From Microvirga lenta (lineage in GTDB: Bacteria; Pseudomonadota; Alphaproteobacteria; Rhizobiales; Beijerinckiaceae): a stretch of 64,000 nucleotides of DNA. Under the pieces are notes generated by a model. That model did no database searches, had not been told where the DNA came from, and worked only from the letters and a program-made list of their open reading frames with translations. Of this stretch, positions 18,750 to 28,093 are shown piece by piece (the stretch's first letter is position 1; each line of letters opens with the position of its first letter). The stretch lies in assembly GCF_020532555.1 (NCBI RefSeq), contig NZ_JAJBBR010000007.1, forward strand, positions 1 to 64,000, read 5' to 3'. The position numbers and the translations under genes are program-made.

Positions 18750-19871
18750 TCACGACCCGAACAACGCTCCCGTGGTCAGGGCTCCCACCAGAGCGCCTCC
18801 AAGCAATGCGCCGTCATGGATCCCGAGGAGCCACCGGGAGGGTGTTCCATTCCTGTGGATCCACAGCGTGGTGCCGAGGGTCGCAAGCGACCAGCCGATG
18901 CCGAGGAGGATAGCCGAGGTGGAGAACGCCCCCGTACTTCCCGACAGAGCGAAGACAAGAGTCGCAAAAGCGAGGAGAACACAGCCGACAACGACGGTCG
19001 GAACGGGATTGGCCGATCTCGGAAGACAGGAGAGGACCAGGGACGGGGCATACATGGCCATCACGTGCCAGGCGACGGTTCCCGAGACCGCTTCCGACAG
19101 GCCGCATCCGATCATCGCGATGGGAGTTGCTCCCATCAGCCCCGCCATGAGAGCCCAGGCGAGGGCGCCAATGGCGGTCGGAAGAGCGATGGCTCGCCAA
19201 GTCTGCGGATTTGTACCGTGTTCGAGCGGTGCGCGCAGACGCCGATAAGGCAGAGCCGAGGTGCAGGCGAGGGCCGCCACATGGGCCAGGGCCGCAGCGG
19301 CGGCCATGCCGACGAAGGCGTGAGGCGTGGCAAGCCATTCCGCTTGGGTCGCAACCGTCGGGGCGGCCAGCGCGGCCAACGTGGCCGCCCCGAAGACGGC
19401 CAGCATACCGCTCCTGCCGCTGCCCCCCATGGGGACGGCGGCATGGCGGTAGAAAAGGCTGAAGCCGTTCGCGATCCCCAGCCAGAAGGCCCCGAGCGTC
19501 AGCGCGCCGAAATGGAGGTTCAGGAGAGCCCAGACGAGGACCAGGCCGCCCGCGACGCCAAGGCTTGCGCCCAGGGAGAAGGCCGCCCGGCGCCCGAACG
19601 AGTCGAGCAGGAGCGACGCCGGCAGGCTGGCCATGGCGGCGCCTGCATAGAAGGCGGTGAAGGGCAGGGTCGCCAGGGCGCTGTCCGGAGCGAGAGAGAG
19701 GCCCGCCAGCGGCAGGATGCTCAAGGTGAGCACCTGCGACAGGATCGAGAGCGCGAAACCGGCGGCAAGGAGCGCCACGCCCGTGCGGTCCGAAGCCGTG
19801 CGCTCGAGGCCACCGGGTTCGCAGACACAATCGAGCCTGCCGGCCCGAGGGATGGCGGCGGATGCGGTCAC
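18750..19871 (-). CDS. ccoA: CcoA-like MFS transporter, probable copper importer for cbb3 oxidase
   Basis: 373 residues, 12 hydrophobic segments, MFS fold. It starts with GTG whose bases overlap the ccoS stop (GTGA), so it is translationally coupled to the cbb3 assembly operon. Rhodobacter CcoA, an MFS copper importer needed for cbb3 assembly, uses MxxxM and HxxxM motifs in spans 7 and 8 about 28 residues apart. Here Met242-xxx-Met246 and His269-xxx-Met273 lie 27 residues apart in matching positions. That and the operon context support the call; a general MFS role remains the alternative. Ends 19 bp from the convergent kinase gene. Confidence 0.72.
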   Translation of the reverse strand: MTASAAIPRAGRLDCVCEPGGLERTASDRTGVALLAAGFALSILSQVLTLSILPLAGLSLAPDSALATLPFTAFYAGAAMASLPASLLLDSFGRRAAFSLGASLGVAGGLVLVWALLNLHFGALTLGAFWLGIANGFSLFYRHAAVPMGGSGRSGMLAVFGAATLAALAAPTVATQAEWLATPHAFVGMAAAAALAHVAALACTSALPYRRLRAPLEHGTNPQTWRAIALPTAIGALAWALMAGLMGATPIAMIGCGLSEAVSGTVAWHVMAMYAPSLVLSCLPRSANPVPTVVVGCVLLAFATLVFALSGSTGAFSTSAILLGIGWSLATLGTTLWIHRNGTPSRWLLGIHDGALLGGALVGALTTGALFGS

Positions 19872-20017
19872 GACCGGAGATCGTCGTCAGAGAGGACGCG
19901 GACCGCCGCACCCTGTACGTCGTCGTATTGGCCGTTCCTGAGCGACCAGAGAAAGGCGGCGAGCCCGGTAAATCCGAGCACCAGCGCCATGGGAACGAGG
20001 TAGATCAGCACGTTCAT
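19868..20017 (-). CDS. ccoS: cbb3-type cytochrome oxidase assembly protein CcoS
   Basis: 49 residues: one membrane span near the N-terminus (MNVLIYLVPMALVLGF) followed by a short cytoplasmic tail with FLWSLRNGQYDD, the conserved CcoS motif in which the span end meets the Q-Y/F-D-D segment. CcoS is needed for heme/copper insertion into the oxidase. It starts 3 bp after the ccoI stop and its stop overlaps the GTG start of the MFS gene. Confidence 0.9.
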   Translation of the reverse strand: MNVLIYLVPMALVLGFTGLAAFLWSLRNGQYDDVQGAAVRVLSDDDLRS

Positions 20018-20020
20018 GGG

Positions 20021-22252
20021 TCAGGCTCCTTGCACGGCCAGCTCTTGCGGCGGGGCAGCGGGTTCGGCAGGGGCGCTGCGCCCCCGCGCCCGGAGGGCAT
20101 TGAGGGTCACGATGGTCGACGAGCCCGACATGGCGAGGGCGGCGACGAGCGGCGTCACGTATCCGAGGAAGGCGAGGGGCACTGCGATCAGGTTGTAGAC
20201 GAGGGCGATCTTGAGGTTCTGCTGCATCAGGCGGTTCGCCCGTCGGGAGATCTCGACCGTATCGAGGACCGGCTCGAGCTTGTCTCCCAGGAAAACCGCA
20301 TCCGCCTGCGCCTGGGTCAGATCGGCGGCCGAGATGGGGGAAAGCGACACATGAGCGGCTGCCAGCGCAGGCGCATCGTTGAGGCCGTCGCCCACCATGA
20401 GAACCTTGCGGCCTTCGGCCTTCAAGGCATCGAGCGCCTCGATCTTCTCGGCCGGGTTGCAGCCGCCGCGCCACATGTCGATGCCCAGCGCCTGCGCGAT
20501 GGGCGCCACCGCCTCCGGCCGGTCGCCCGAAAGGATCCGGCAGTCCAATCCCTGTTCACGCAAGCTCTTCACAACGGCGATCGCATCGGGGCGCAACGCC
20601 TGGCGCACCAGCAGGATCGCTCTTCTCTCTCCCCAGGAAAAGGCGATGAGGGAGGCGTCGGCACGCTCGCGCACGGCGTCGTGCGCGAGCGTGGTCGCGC
20701 CGCAGAAGGCCGGGCTGCCGAGGCGCATCTCCAGGCCGTCGACAATGGCGCGGACACCTTGGCCTGCCTCCTCGACCGCACCATCGAAGGGGCGGCGGTC
20801 ACGCGCTTCCTGGGCGACCGCGGCCGCGAGGGGGTGATGGCTCGACAGACCAAGACGTGCCGCCGCTTCGAGGAGATCGGGCGCGATCCCGCCCGCGTTG
20901 ACCACGCGCATGTCCGGCAGCGTCAGGGTGCCGGTCTTGTCGAAGACGATCGTGTCCGCCGTCGCGAGGCGCTCCAGGGCGTCGCCCGCATTGAGGAAGA
21001 CGCCGGCCCGGAAGAGAGCCCCGGACGCCACCACCTGCACCACCGGAACGGCAAGGGCGAGGGCGCACGGGCAGGTGATGATGAGGACCGCAACCGCGGT
21101 GATGATCGCATCGTGAACTGTGGCGCCCGTCGCGATCCAGACGATGGCGGTGAGCGCCGCAGCAAGGTGAACGACGGGCGCATAGGCGCGCGCCACCCGG
21201 TCCGCCAGCTGGACGTAGCGGGACTTCGCGGCGGCGGCGTTCTCCAGAAGGCGCTCGACCTCGTCGAGCAGGGTACCCTTGCCCGCCGCGGTGACCTGCA
21301 GGGTCAGGGTGCCGTTGTAGTTGAGGCTCCCCGCATAGACCCGTCCGCCGGTCGTCGCCGCCTTGCGGGCGGTCTCTCCCGTGACGAGGCTTTCATCGAT
21401 CTCCGATGCGCCGGATAGGACCACGCCATCGACGGCGATCCGCTCGCCGGGGCGGACGAGAACCCTGTCGCCGGCATCGAGCGCCGCGGTGGGCACGAGA
21501 ACGACTTCCCCGGTCTCGCCGATGCGGTGGGCCACCTCGGCCTTCAGCGCCGCCAGATTGCCGGCGACCGCCCGCGTCTTGCGGCGCATCGCCTGGTCGA
21601 GATATCGGCCGCAGAGCAGGAAGAACAGGAGCATGACCACCGAGTCGAAATAGGTGTGCTCGGCATGATTGATGGTTTCCACCACCGACATGACGAGGGC
21701 GAGCATGATGCCGATGACGATCGGCACATCCATGTTGGTCCGGCGGTTGCGCAGGGCGCCAAGGGCGCTCTGGATGAAGGGCTGCCCGGCATAGGCCACC
21801 GTCGGCAGGGCGATGAGCGCCGAGAGCCAGTGGAAGAAATCCCTGGTTTCCTGGGTGATGTCCGTCGCATTTCCGGACCATACGGAGACAGCCAGGAGCA
21901 TGATGTTCATGGAGGCGAAACCGGCCACGGCCAGGCACTTCAGGAGCCATTGGGCCCGCCGGGTCTCCTCCTCCTCCACCAGGCGGGACTGGAAGGGGTG
22001 TGCGCGGTATCCGAGCCGGCGCAACTCCTCCACGACGGCGGAAGGGGCGATTTCGCCGTCGCGCCACTGCACCGAGAGGCGATGATTCGTGTAGTTGAGG
22101 CGCGCATCCACGATGCCCGGGAGGCGCTCCAGCCCGTCCTCGATCTCGTCGATGCAGGCCGCGCAGTCGATGCCCTCCACCGCGAGATCGAGATGTGCCG
22201 TCCCGTCGTCCTGACGTTTGACGAAGACGGAGAGGTCGATGGTTTCACTCAT
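20021..22252 (-). CDS. ccoI: Copper-translocating P-type ATPase CcoI (FixI)
   Basis: 743 residues. N-terminal heavy-metal-associated domain with GIDCAACI (Cys30, Cys33), eight membrane spans, TGE actuator loop (291-293), the metal-binding CPC in span 6 (394-396), phosphorylation site DKTGT (Asp438) and hinge GDGLND near residue 615. CcoI exports Cu(I) to the periplasm for assembly of the cbb3 catalytic subunit and is a low-rate P1B ATPase. Third gene of ccoGHIS; ribosome site GAGGA upstream. Confidence 0.93.
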   Translation of the reverse strand: MSETIDLSVFVKRQDDGTAHLDLAVEGIDCAACIDEIEDGLERLPGIVDARLNYTNHRLSVQWRDGEIAPSAVVEELRRLGYRAHPFQSRLVEEEETRRAQWLLKCLAVAGFASMNIMLLAVSVWSGNATDITQETRDFFHWLSALIALPTVAYAGQPFIQSALGALRNRRTNMDVPIVIGIMLALVMSVVETINHAEHTYFDSVVMLLFFLLCGRYLDQAMRRKTRAVAGNLAALKAEVAHRIGETGEVVLVPTAALDAGDRVLVRPGERIAVDGVVLSGASEIDESLVTGETARKAATTGGRVYAGSLNYNGTLTLQVTAAGKGTLLDEVERLLENAAAAKSRYVQLADRVARAYAPVVHLAAALTAIVWIATGATVHDAIITAVAVLIITCPCALALAVPVVQVVASGALFRAGVFLNAGDALERLATADTIVFDKTGTLTLPDMRVVNAGGIAPDLLEAAARLGLSSHHPLAAAVAQEARDRRPFDGAVEEAGQGVRAIVDGLEMRLGSPAFCGATTLAHDAVRERADASLIAFSWGERRAILLVRQALRPDAIAVVKSLREQGLDCRILSGDRPEAVAPIAQALGIDMWRGGCNPAEKIEALDALKAEGRKVLMVGDGLNDAPALAAAHVSLSPISAADLTQAQADAVFLGDKLEPVLDTVEISRRANRLMQQNLKIALVYNLIAVPLAFLGYVTPLVAALAMSGSSTIVTLNALRARGRSAPAEPAAPPQELAVQGA

Positions 22253-22262
22253 CGCAACATCC

Positions 22263-22763
22263 TCAGAGCGTCACGCGGTTTCTCGACCGGAACAGGGTTG
22301 CGCCGTCGCGGCTGAACTCGATCACGAGATCCCACTGGCCCTCGGTTGCGGCAGCGAGGCCTTCGAACCGTCCCGGGGCGGTCTCGGCGAGGTCGAGCAC
22401 CACGTCCCGTCGCTTGTCCGTGGGGTGGGAGAGGCGCGCCGAGCTGACGAGACCCTGCACGGGCTGCGAGCCCGCATCGCGTGCGGTCACCACCACCCGG
22501 GTGGCGCCTCCCGCCTTCCGAAGCCCCGCCTCGACGGTCCAGTGCAGGGCATCCTGCGCCTGGGCGGCGGCGACGTCGTTCTTGAAGGCCAGCCCTGCCT
22601 TGTAGGAACTCTCCGTCTCCACCCCGCCGAAGCTGGACAGTGCCACGCGAACCAGCACGACGTTCATGGCGAGGATGATCCCGAAGAAGGTCAGGAGGCA
22701 GGCCAGGACCATCCGTCCGGTGATGGGGCGCGGGGAGCGCCCGGCAGCAAATGAGGCCGACAT
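22263..22763 (-). CDS. ccoH: FixH/CcoH family protein
   Basis: 166 residues with one N-terminal membrane anchor (MVLACLLTFFGIILAMNVVLV near residues 18-38; the family's F-F-x-x-I-x-x-N-x-x-x-V pattern) and a periplasmic beta-rich domain. FixH/CcoH is needed for assembly or stability of the cbb3 oxidase. Lies between ccoG and ccoI with gaps of 12 and 10 bp and its own GAGAGGA ribosome site. Confidence 0.9.
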   Translation of the reverse strand: MSASFAAGRSPRPITGRMVLACLLTFFGIILAMNVVLVRVALSSFGGVETESSYKAGLAFKNDVAAAQAQDALHWTVEAGLRKAGGATRVVVTARDAGSQPVQGLVSSARLSHPTDKRRDVVLDLAETAPGRFEGLAAATEGQWDLVIEFSRDGATLFRSRNRVTL

Positions 22764-22775
22764 GAAATTGTCCTC

Positions 22776-24245
22776 TCAGGGAGCCTTGAAATGATCCCTC
22801 GCGCGGGCGGTTTCGCCGCTAGCGAGATCGGTGAGGATGAAGCGCAGGTCGGTCGAGGAGGCAGGCGCATCGCCTGCCGCCGTGACGAGGACGCGCATTT
22901 CCAGGGTTTGATCCGGTCCGACCGACAGGATGGGCTGCCCATCCTGGTCGATGCGCCCGCCGACGATGTCGAGCCTGGCGCCGTCGAGGCCTTCCACGTT
23001 CAGGGTGTAGCGGCGCTCTTCGAGGTGCTTGTTCGCCATACGGATCGTGTAGGCGTTGCGGATCGACCCGTCCGAGAGGCGCACGAAGATCGGGTTGCGG
23101 TCGTGCATCACGTTCAGATCGATGTTCTGGCGCATCGCGAGCGCGGCGATCATGACGATGCCCACCAGCGCGATGAGCCCTGCATAGAGGATGGTCCTGG
23201 GCCGAACGATGCGGCGGACCTCGGGCTTGCCCTCGATCCTGGCCTGCACGTTCATGTCGGTGTCATAGGCGATGAGGCCGGTGGGACGGCCGATCTTCGT
23301 CATCACCGAGTCGCAGGCATCGATGCACAGGCCGCACTGGATGCAGTCGAGTTGCAGGCCCTTGCGGATGTCGACCCCGGTCGGGCACACGGCGACGCAT
23401 TGCACGCAGTCCACGCAGTCGCCTGCGGGCAGCCCCTGCTTGCGCAGCACCTCGGCCTTCTTCACCGAGCCGCGCGGCTCGCCCCGGTCATAGCGGTAGG
23501 TGACGTTGAGGGCATATTCGTCGGTCAGGGCGGCCTGAATGCGGGGCCAGGGGCACATATAGGTGCAGACCTGCTCGCGCATGAACCCGGCGAGGGTGTA
23601 GGTCGTGAAGGTGAGAATGCCGATCCAGATATAGGCCATGGCGGGAGCCTGGAACGTTGCAAGCTCCTTCACGAGAGTCGGCGCGTCCGCGAAGTAGAGG
23701 ACCCAGGCGCCGCCTGTCCACCAGGCGATGAGGATCCAGATGGAGTGCTTGAGAACCTTCTGCGCGAGGATTTCGAGGGTCCACTTTTCCTTCGCCTTCT
23801 TCATCCGCTCGCGCCGGTCGCCCTCGATCAGGCGCTCGACGGCATAGAAGAGATCGGTCCAGACGGTCTGCGGGCAGAGATAGCCGCACCAGACGCGCCC
23901 CGCGACGGCGTTCATGAGGAACAGCACGAGGGAGGCCAGCACGAGGAGGCCCGTGAGGTAATAGACCTCCTGCGGCCAGATTTCGATGAAGAAGAAATAG
24001 AAGCGGCCGTTGGCCAGGTCGACCAGGATGGCCTGATCGGGCGCGTTGGGGCCGCGGTCCCAGCGGATGAAGGGCAGGAAATAGTAGATGCCGAGCGCGA
24101 TGGCGAGCACGACCCACTTGATCGTCCGGAATCGGCCTTTCACGGCCTGGGGATAGATCTGCTTGCGCGGGACGTAGAGAGGCGCCTCCTCGGCGGAGGC
24201 AGGTGCCGGAGCTGCAAGAGATTTGGCAAGGGGGGCGTCAGCCAT
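22776..24245 (-). CDS. ccoG: Cytochrome c oxidase accessory protein CcoG (FixG/RdxA)
   Basis: 489 residues with five membrane spans, a conserved WCGYLCPQT loop (near residue 119), a CTYMCPW loop (near 227) and two 4Fe-4S clusters of ferredoxin type: Cys277/280/283/287 and Cys301/304/307/311. The C-terminal domain is periplasmic and Ig-like. CcoG is a cupric reductase-like assembly factor for cbb3 oxidase. First gene of ccoGHIS; a FixK-type box lies 67-80 bp upstream, so it has its own oxygen-responsive promoter. Confidence 0.94.
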   Translation of the reverse strand: MADAPLAKSLAAPAPASAEEAPLYVPRKQIYPQAVKGRFRTIKWVVLAIALGIYYFLPFIRWDRGPNAPDQAILVDLANGRFYFFFIEIWPQEVYYLTGLLVLASLVLFLMNAVAGRVWCGYLCPQTVWTDLFYAVERLIEGDRRERMKKAKEKWTLEILAQKVLKHSIWILIAWWTGGAWVLYFADAPTLVKELATFQAPAMAYIWIGILTFTTYTLAGFMREQVCTYMCPWPRIQAALTDEYALNVTYRYDRGEPRGSVKKAEVLRKQGLPAGDCVDCVQCVAVCPTGVDIRKGLQLDCIQCGLCIDACDSVMTKIGRPTGLIAYDTDMNVQARIEGKPEVRRIVRPRTILYAGLIALVGIVMIAALAMRQNIDLNVMHDRNPIFVRLSDGSIRNAYTIRMANKHLEERRYTLNVEGLDGARLDIVGGRIDQDGQPILSVGPDQTLEMRVLVTAAGDAPASSTDLRFILTDLASGETARARDHFKAP

Positions 24246-24311
24246 CGAATCCGCCGCAATCGTTCAGGATCGGTTATGCTTCCTCCATACGGAGCAGGTC
24301 GGCCGAACGCC

Positions 24312-24325
24312 TTGATTTGGGTCAA
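24312..24325 (-). promoter_or_regulatory. FixK/FNR-type box upstream of ccoG
   Basis: TTGATTTGGGTCAA matches TTGA-N6-TCAA. Its centre lies 73 bp upstream of the ccoG start codon, compatible with activation of a promoter whose transcript starts about 41 bp further down. Confidence 0.7.
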
Positions 24326-24331
24326 AGCAAA

Positions 24332-24358
24332 GCAGCCGGCGGATGATCCGCCGGCTGC
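24332..24358 (-). terminator. Terminator after ccoP
   Basis: A perfect 12-bp GC stem (24332-24343 with 24347-24358) with a 3-nt loop lies 27 bp after the ccoP stop and is followed on the minus strand by TTTGCTTT. It separates the ccoNOQP and ccoGHIS transcripts and lies next to the ccoG FixK box. Confidence 0.7.
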
Positions 24359-24384
24359 GTGCCGTTGCTCCCCAGGAGGTGCCG

Positions 24385-25269
24385 TCAGTGCGGCTGAGCG
24401 CCTCCCAGCGAGTTCACGTAGAGGGTGAGGGCCTTGATGGTCGTGTCGTCCAGACGGTCGTTCCAGGCAGGCATCACGCTGCCGCGGCCGTTCCAGAGCC
24501 CGTCCATGATGACGACCTTGTCCGACCCGTAGAGCCAGATCTGGTCCGAGAGGTTCGGCGCGCCGAGTTCCCGGTTGCCCTGGCCCTTGTCGCCGTGGCA
24601 GGCCGCGCAGTTGTCGGCGAAGATCTTCGCGCCGCCGGCAATGTTGGCGCCCTTTTCCACCGGCAGCCCGGAGAGGGACCGCACGAAATCCGACACCTGC
24701 GAGAGCTCCTGGCGCTTGAGCATCCCGTCGCGGCCGAAGGCCGGCATGGTGCCCTGATGGCCCTTGTCGAGCGAGGCGCGGGCACCGAAGCGGATCGTCT
24801 GCTCGATCTCCTGGAGCGAGCCGCCCCAGAGCCAGTCGTCGTCGTTCAGGTTCGGATAGCCCTTGGCCCCCGCGCCGCCCGCGCCGTGGCAGCCGGCGCA
24901 GTTGTCGCCGAAAGCCGCCTTGCCCTGAGCCCGGGCGAAGGCGAAGAGCTCGGGATCCTGGCGGATCTCGTCGAGCGAGGCCTGCGCCAGTTTGGTGGTC
25001 ATGCCGGAGCGCTGCGCCTTCAGGGCATCCAGGTCCTGAACGATGGCCTCCCGCGAATGCCACCCGAACACGCCGGTGGTATAGGAGGAGACCAGGGGCC
25101 AGGCCGGGTAGGCGATGCAATAGGCGATGGCCCAGACGATGGTGGCGTAGAAGCTCCAGAGCCACCAGCGCGGCAGGGGGTTGTTGAGCTCCTGGATTTC
25201 GTCCCAGCTATGGCCCGTCGTGCTGACGCCCGTGACGGCGTCAATCTGTTCGTGGGTGTCGTGAGCCAT
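24385..25269 (-). CDS. ccoP: cbb3-type cytochrome c oxidase subunit III (CcoP)
   Basis: 294 residues: N-terminal cytoplasmic segment and membrane anchor (spans near 33-65), then two periplasmic cytochrome c domains with CAGCH (Cys124, Cys127, His128) and CAACH (Cys221, Cys224, His225). Distal methionine ligands are suggested by GTMPAFG and SVMPAWN. It takes electrons from soluble cytochrome c and passes them to CcoO. The ribosome site lies inside the end of ccoQ. Last gene of ccoNOQP, followed by a terminator. Confidence 0.95.
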   Translation of the reverse strand: MAHDTHEQIDAVTGVSTTGHSWDEIQELNNPLPRWWLWSFYATIVWAIAYCIAYPAWPLVSSYTTGVFGWHSREAIVQDLDALKAQRSGMTTKLAQASLDEIRQDPELFAFARAQGKAAFGDNCAGCHGAGGAGAKGYPNLNDDDWLWGGSLQEIEQTIRFGARASLDKGHQGTMPAFGRDGMLKRQELSQVSDFVRSLSGLPVEKGANIAGGAKIFADNCAACHGDKGQGNRELGAPNLSDQIWLYGSDKVVIMDGLWNGRGSVMPAWNDRLDDTTIKALTLYVNSLGGAQPH

Positions 25270-25272
25270 GGA

Positions 25273-25428
25273 TCAGTCCTCCTGGAGAGGCATGTGGGCG
25301 GCCGCGTCGAAGCGGCTCTTCCGCGAAGGGGCGAGGGCGTAGACCAGGACCGCCAGGAAGACGGTCACGAAGTAGAGCAGCCCCCAGGTCTGGGCGAAGC
25401 CGGCGAGGAATTTGTAGGTTTCGAGCAT
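25273..25428 (-). CDS. ccoQ: cbb3-type cytochrome c oxidase subunit CcoQ
   Basis: 51 residues: a single membrane span (WGLLYFVTVFLAVLVYAL) followed by PSRKSRFDAAAHMPLQED, the typical CcoQ/FixQ tail. CcoQ stabilises the oxidase complex. It has a strong ribosome site (GAGGAGAG) and lies 10 bp after ccoO and 3 bp before ccoP. Confidence 0.92.
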   Translation of the reverse strand: MLETYKFLAGFAQTWGLLYFVTVFLAVLVYALAPSRKSRFDAAAHMPLQED

Positions 25429-25438
25429 CTTTCTCTCC

Positions 25439-26173
25439 TCAGCGCACGTTCGCCTTGTCGTCGTAGAGCTTGAAGTCGACCTGCGTCCCGAGCATCTGGA
25501 GGTAGGCGATCAAGGCGTCCGCTTCCGTGATCCGGTGCGGGTTGGCGTCGTAGTCCCGTGCCGCGGCCTTGGGATAGCGCTCGGCAAGCGCAGTCGCGTT
25601 CGGGTCGTCGTTGGCGGCCTGGGTCTTCAGGTCGGAAGCCGCCTTGGCGATCATTTCGGGCGAGTAGGGCACGCCGAGCGTGGCCTGCACCTTCATGTCC
25701 TCGGCGACGCGGGCGACGTCGATCTCCCGTTCCGCCAGCCAGGGGTAGCTCGGCATGATCGATCCGGGCACCACCGCGCGGGGGTCCTTCAGGTGGTCGC
25801 GGTGCCACTCGTCGGAGTACTTGTTGCCGACGCGGGCGAGGTCGGGGCCGGTACGCTTGGAGCCCCACTGGAACGGCCGGTCGTACATGCTCTCGGCTGC
25901 CAGGGAGTAGGGGCCATAGCGCTCCACCTCGTCGCGCAGCGGCCGCACCATCTGGCTGTGGCAGTTGTAGCAGCCCTCGCGGACATAGACGTTGCGGCCG
26001 GCCAGCTCGAGCGGGGTGTAGGGCCTGATGCCCTCCACCTTCTCGATGGTGCTCTTCAGGTAGAAGAGCGGCACGATCTCCACGAGGCCGCCGATCGCGA
26101 TGACGAACAGCACGCCGATGATGAGGATGATCGAGTTGGTCTCAAAGATCTTGTGACGGGACCAGAGTGACAT
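25439..26173 (-). CDS. ccoO: cbb3-type cytochrome c oxidase subunit II (CcoO)
   Basis: 244 residues: one N-terminal membrane anchor ([20 protein letters not shown]) and a periplasmic monoheme cytochrome c domain with CYNCH (Cys68, Cys71, His72). The C-terminal [10 protein letters not shown] is typical. It accepts electrons from CcoP and passes them to the CcoN core. Ribosome site AAAGGA; second gene in ccoNOQP. Confidence 0.95.
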   Translation of the reverse strand: MSLWSRHKIFETNSIILIIGVLFVIAIGGLVEIVPLFYLKSTIEKVEGIRPYTPLELAGRNVYVREGCYNCHSQMVRPLRDEVERYGPYSLAAESMYDRPFQWGSKRTGPDLARVGNKYSDEWHRDHLKDPRAVVPGSIMPSYPWLAEREIDVARVAEDMKVQATLGVPYSPEMIAKAASDLKTQAANDDPNATALAERYPKAAARDYDANPHRITEADALIAYLQMLGTQVDFKLYDDKANVR

Positions 26174-26183
26174 GTTCGTTCCT

Positions 26184-27851
26184 TTACTCCGCTGCGATGA
26201 GCACGGGCTGAGCGGGAAGGGCGGCTTCTTCCTGGATCTCCTCGGCGCTGGAGATCGTCTTCCAGACGTTCCAGGCCATGATCAGGCTGCCGGCCACGAA
26301 GAGGGCGCCGCCAAGTGCGCGGATGACGTAGAAGGGATGCATCGCCTCGACGGTCTCGATGAACGAGTATTCGAGGAAGCCCAGGCCCGTGTAGGCGCGC
26401 CACATGAGGCCCTGCAGGATGCCCGCGACCCACATCGACGTGATGTACAGGACGATGCCGAGGGTCGAGATCCAGAAGTGCCAGCTGACGGCCTTCATCG
26501 AGTAGAGCTCCTTCTTGTTCCACAGCCACGGAACGAGGCAGTAGATCGCGCCGAAGGAGATGTAGGCGACCCAGCCCAGCGCACCGGAATGGACGTGTCC
26601 GATGGTCCAGTCGGTGTAGTGGGAGAGGGAGTTGACGGCCTTCACGGACATCAGCGGGCCCTCGAAGGTCGCCATGCCGTAGAAGGCGACGGACACCACC
26701 ATGAGGCGCAGCACCGGATCCGTGCGGAGCTTGTCCCAGGCGCCCGAGAGGGTCATGAGGCCGTTGATCATGCCGCCCCAGGAGGGCATCCACAGCATGA
26801 TCGAGAAGGTCATGCCCAGGGTCTGCGCCCAGTCGGGCAGGGCGGTGTAGTGCAGGTGGTGCGGACCGGCCCAGATATACATGAAGATCAGGGCCCAGAA
26901 GTGGATGATGGACAGCCGGTAGGAATAGACCGGCCGCTCGGCCCGCTTCGGGATGAAGTAGTACATGATGGCGAGGAAGCCGGCGGTCAGGAAGAAGCCG
27001 ACAGCGTTGTGGCCGTACCACCACTGCACCATGGCGTCCTGCACGCCCGCCCAGACGATGTAGCTCTTCGGCGAGAAGACCGAGACGGGAATCGTCGCGT
27101 TGTTGCCGATATGCAGGACGGCGATGGTGAGGATGAAGGCGAGATAGAACCAGTTCGCCACGTAGATGTGGGGCTCCTTGCGGCGCATGACCGTGCCGAG
27201 GAAAACCAGGAAATAGGCGACCCAGACGACGGTCAGCCAGAGATCCGCGTACCACTCGGGCTCGGCGTATTCCTTGCCCTGCGTGATGCCGAGCAGGTAG
27301 CCCGTGCCCGCGATGACGATGAACAGGTTGTAGCCGAGCACCACGAACCAGGGGGCGAGATCGCCCACGAGCCGTGCGCGGCAGGTGCGCTGGACCACGT
27401 AGAACGAGGTGGCGATCAGCACGTTGCCGCCGAAGGCGAAGATCACCGCGGATGTGTGCAGCGGGCGCATGCGGCCAAAGGACAGCCAGGATGTGTCGAA
27501 GTTCAGCGCCGGAAAGGCCAGCTGCAGGGCAATCAGAAGACCGACAGTAAAGCCGGCGATGCCCCACACCACGGCGGCGATGGTCCCGAACTTGACCGGC
27601 CCCATGTTGTAGTTCGGCTTGCCGTTGATCGTCAGGGGCGGCAGCGCCGCCGGGCGGTCGTAGTACCGATCGACGATCTTGAAGGCGGCTGCCGCGAAGG
27701 CAGCCGTAAAGAGATAGGCGTGGAAGGCGTATTCGGGAGTATGCGCCTTCGCTGCAATGATGAGGCTTAGGAAAGCCAGGACTGCAAAGGCGAGGGTGGA
27801 GCCCGCCTCGCCGAATGTCATACTTTTAGGGGCTGCTGCCGCGTGAGCCAT
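26184..27851 (-). CDS. ccoN: cbb3-type cytochrome c oxidase subunit I (CcoN)
   Basis: 555 residues with 12 or more membrane spans, the heme-copper oxidase catalytic subunit. Conserved signatures include [17 protein letters not shown] (heme-ligand His in span 2), [17 protein letters not shown] (Cu-B histidine region) and [12 protein letters not shown] (further Cu-B histidines), plus HVHSGALGW with a heme ligand histidine pair. It reduces oxygen with very high affinity and pumps protons, used under low oxygen. First gene of ccoNOQP with a FixK/FNR box 84-97 bp upstream. Confidence 0.96.
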   Translation of the reverse strand: MAHAAAAPKSMTFGEAGSTLAFAVLAFLSLIIAAKAHTPEYAFHAYLFTAAFAAAAFKIVDRYYDRPAALPPLTINGKPNYNMGPVKFGTIAAVVWGIAGFTVGLLIALQLAFPALNFDTSWLSFGRMRPLHTSAVIFAFGGNVLIATSFYVVQRTCRARLVGDLAPWFVVLGYNLFIVIAGTGYLLGITQGKEYAEPEWYADLWLTVVWVAYFLVFLGTVMRRKEPHIYVANWFYLAFILTIAVLHIGNNATIPVSVFSPKSYIVWAGVQDAMVQWWYGHNAVGFFLTAGFLAIMYYFIPKRAERPVYSYRLSIIHFWALIFMYIWAGPHHLHYTALPDWAQTLGMTFSIMLWMPSWGGMINGLMTLSGAWDKLRTDPVLRLMVVSVAFYGMATFEGPLMSVKAVNSLSHYTDWTIGHVHSGALGWVAYISFGAIYCLVPWLWNKKELYSMKAVSWHFWISTLGIVLYITSMWVAGILQGLMWRAYTGLGFLEYSFIETVEAMHPFYVIRALGGALFVAGSLIMAWNVWKTISSAEEIQEEAALPAQPVLIAAE

Positions 27852-27934
27852 AGGCCAGAACCTTCTATGGGGGGAGCAAGGCAGAAAGCTTCGCTCTTAA
27901 GAAAAGGCTCTAGGAGGCAGGGGGTGGAGCGGCA

Positions 27935-27948
27935 TTGATTCAGATCAA
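27935..27948. promoter_or_regulatory. FixK/FNR box (anaerobox) upstream of ccoN
   Basis: TTGATTCAGATCAA is an exact match to TTGAT-N4-ATCAA. Its centre is 90 bp upstream of the ccoN start codon and 152 bp upstream of the divergent SDR gene, so it most likely activates ccoNOQP under low oxygen and could touch the SDR promoter. Confidence 0.85.
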
Positions 27949-28093
27949 TCCACCCCTTCCGGGTCCTCGGGCTTTCAGGGGAGCAGCCCGAAACCGCGGC
28001 TTCTGCAGAGGGCGTTCCGACCGGAGCGGAACATCTTCAGGGTGTCGGGGCTTTCCGCTGGGAGATTTTCCATCCCGCGACCAGGATCTTCCC

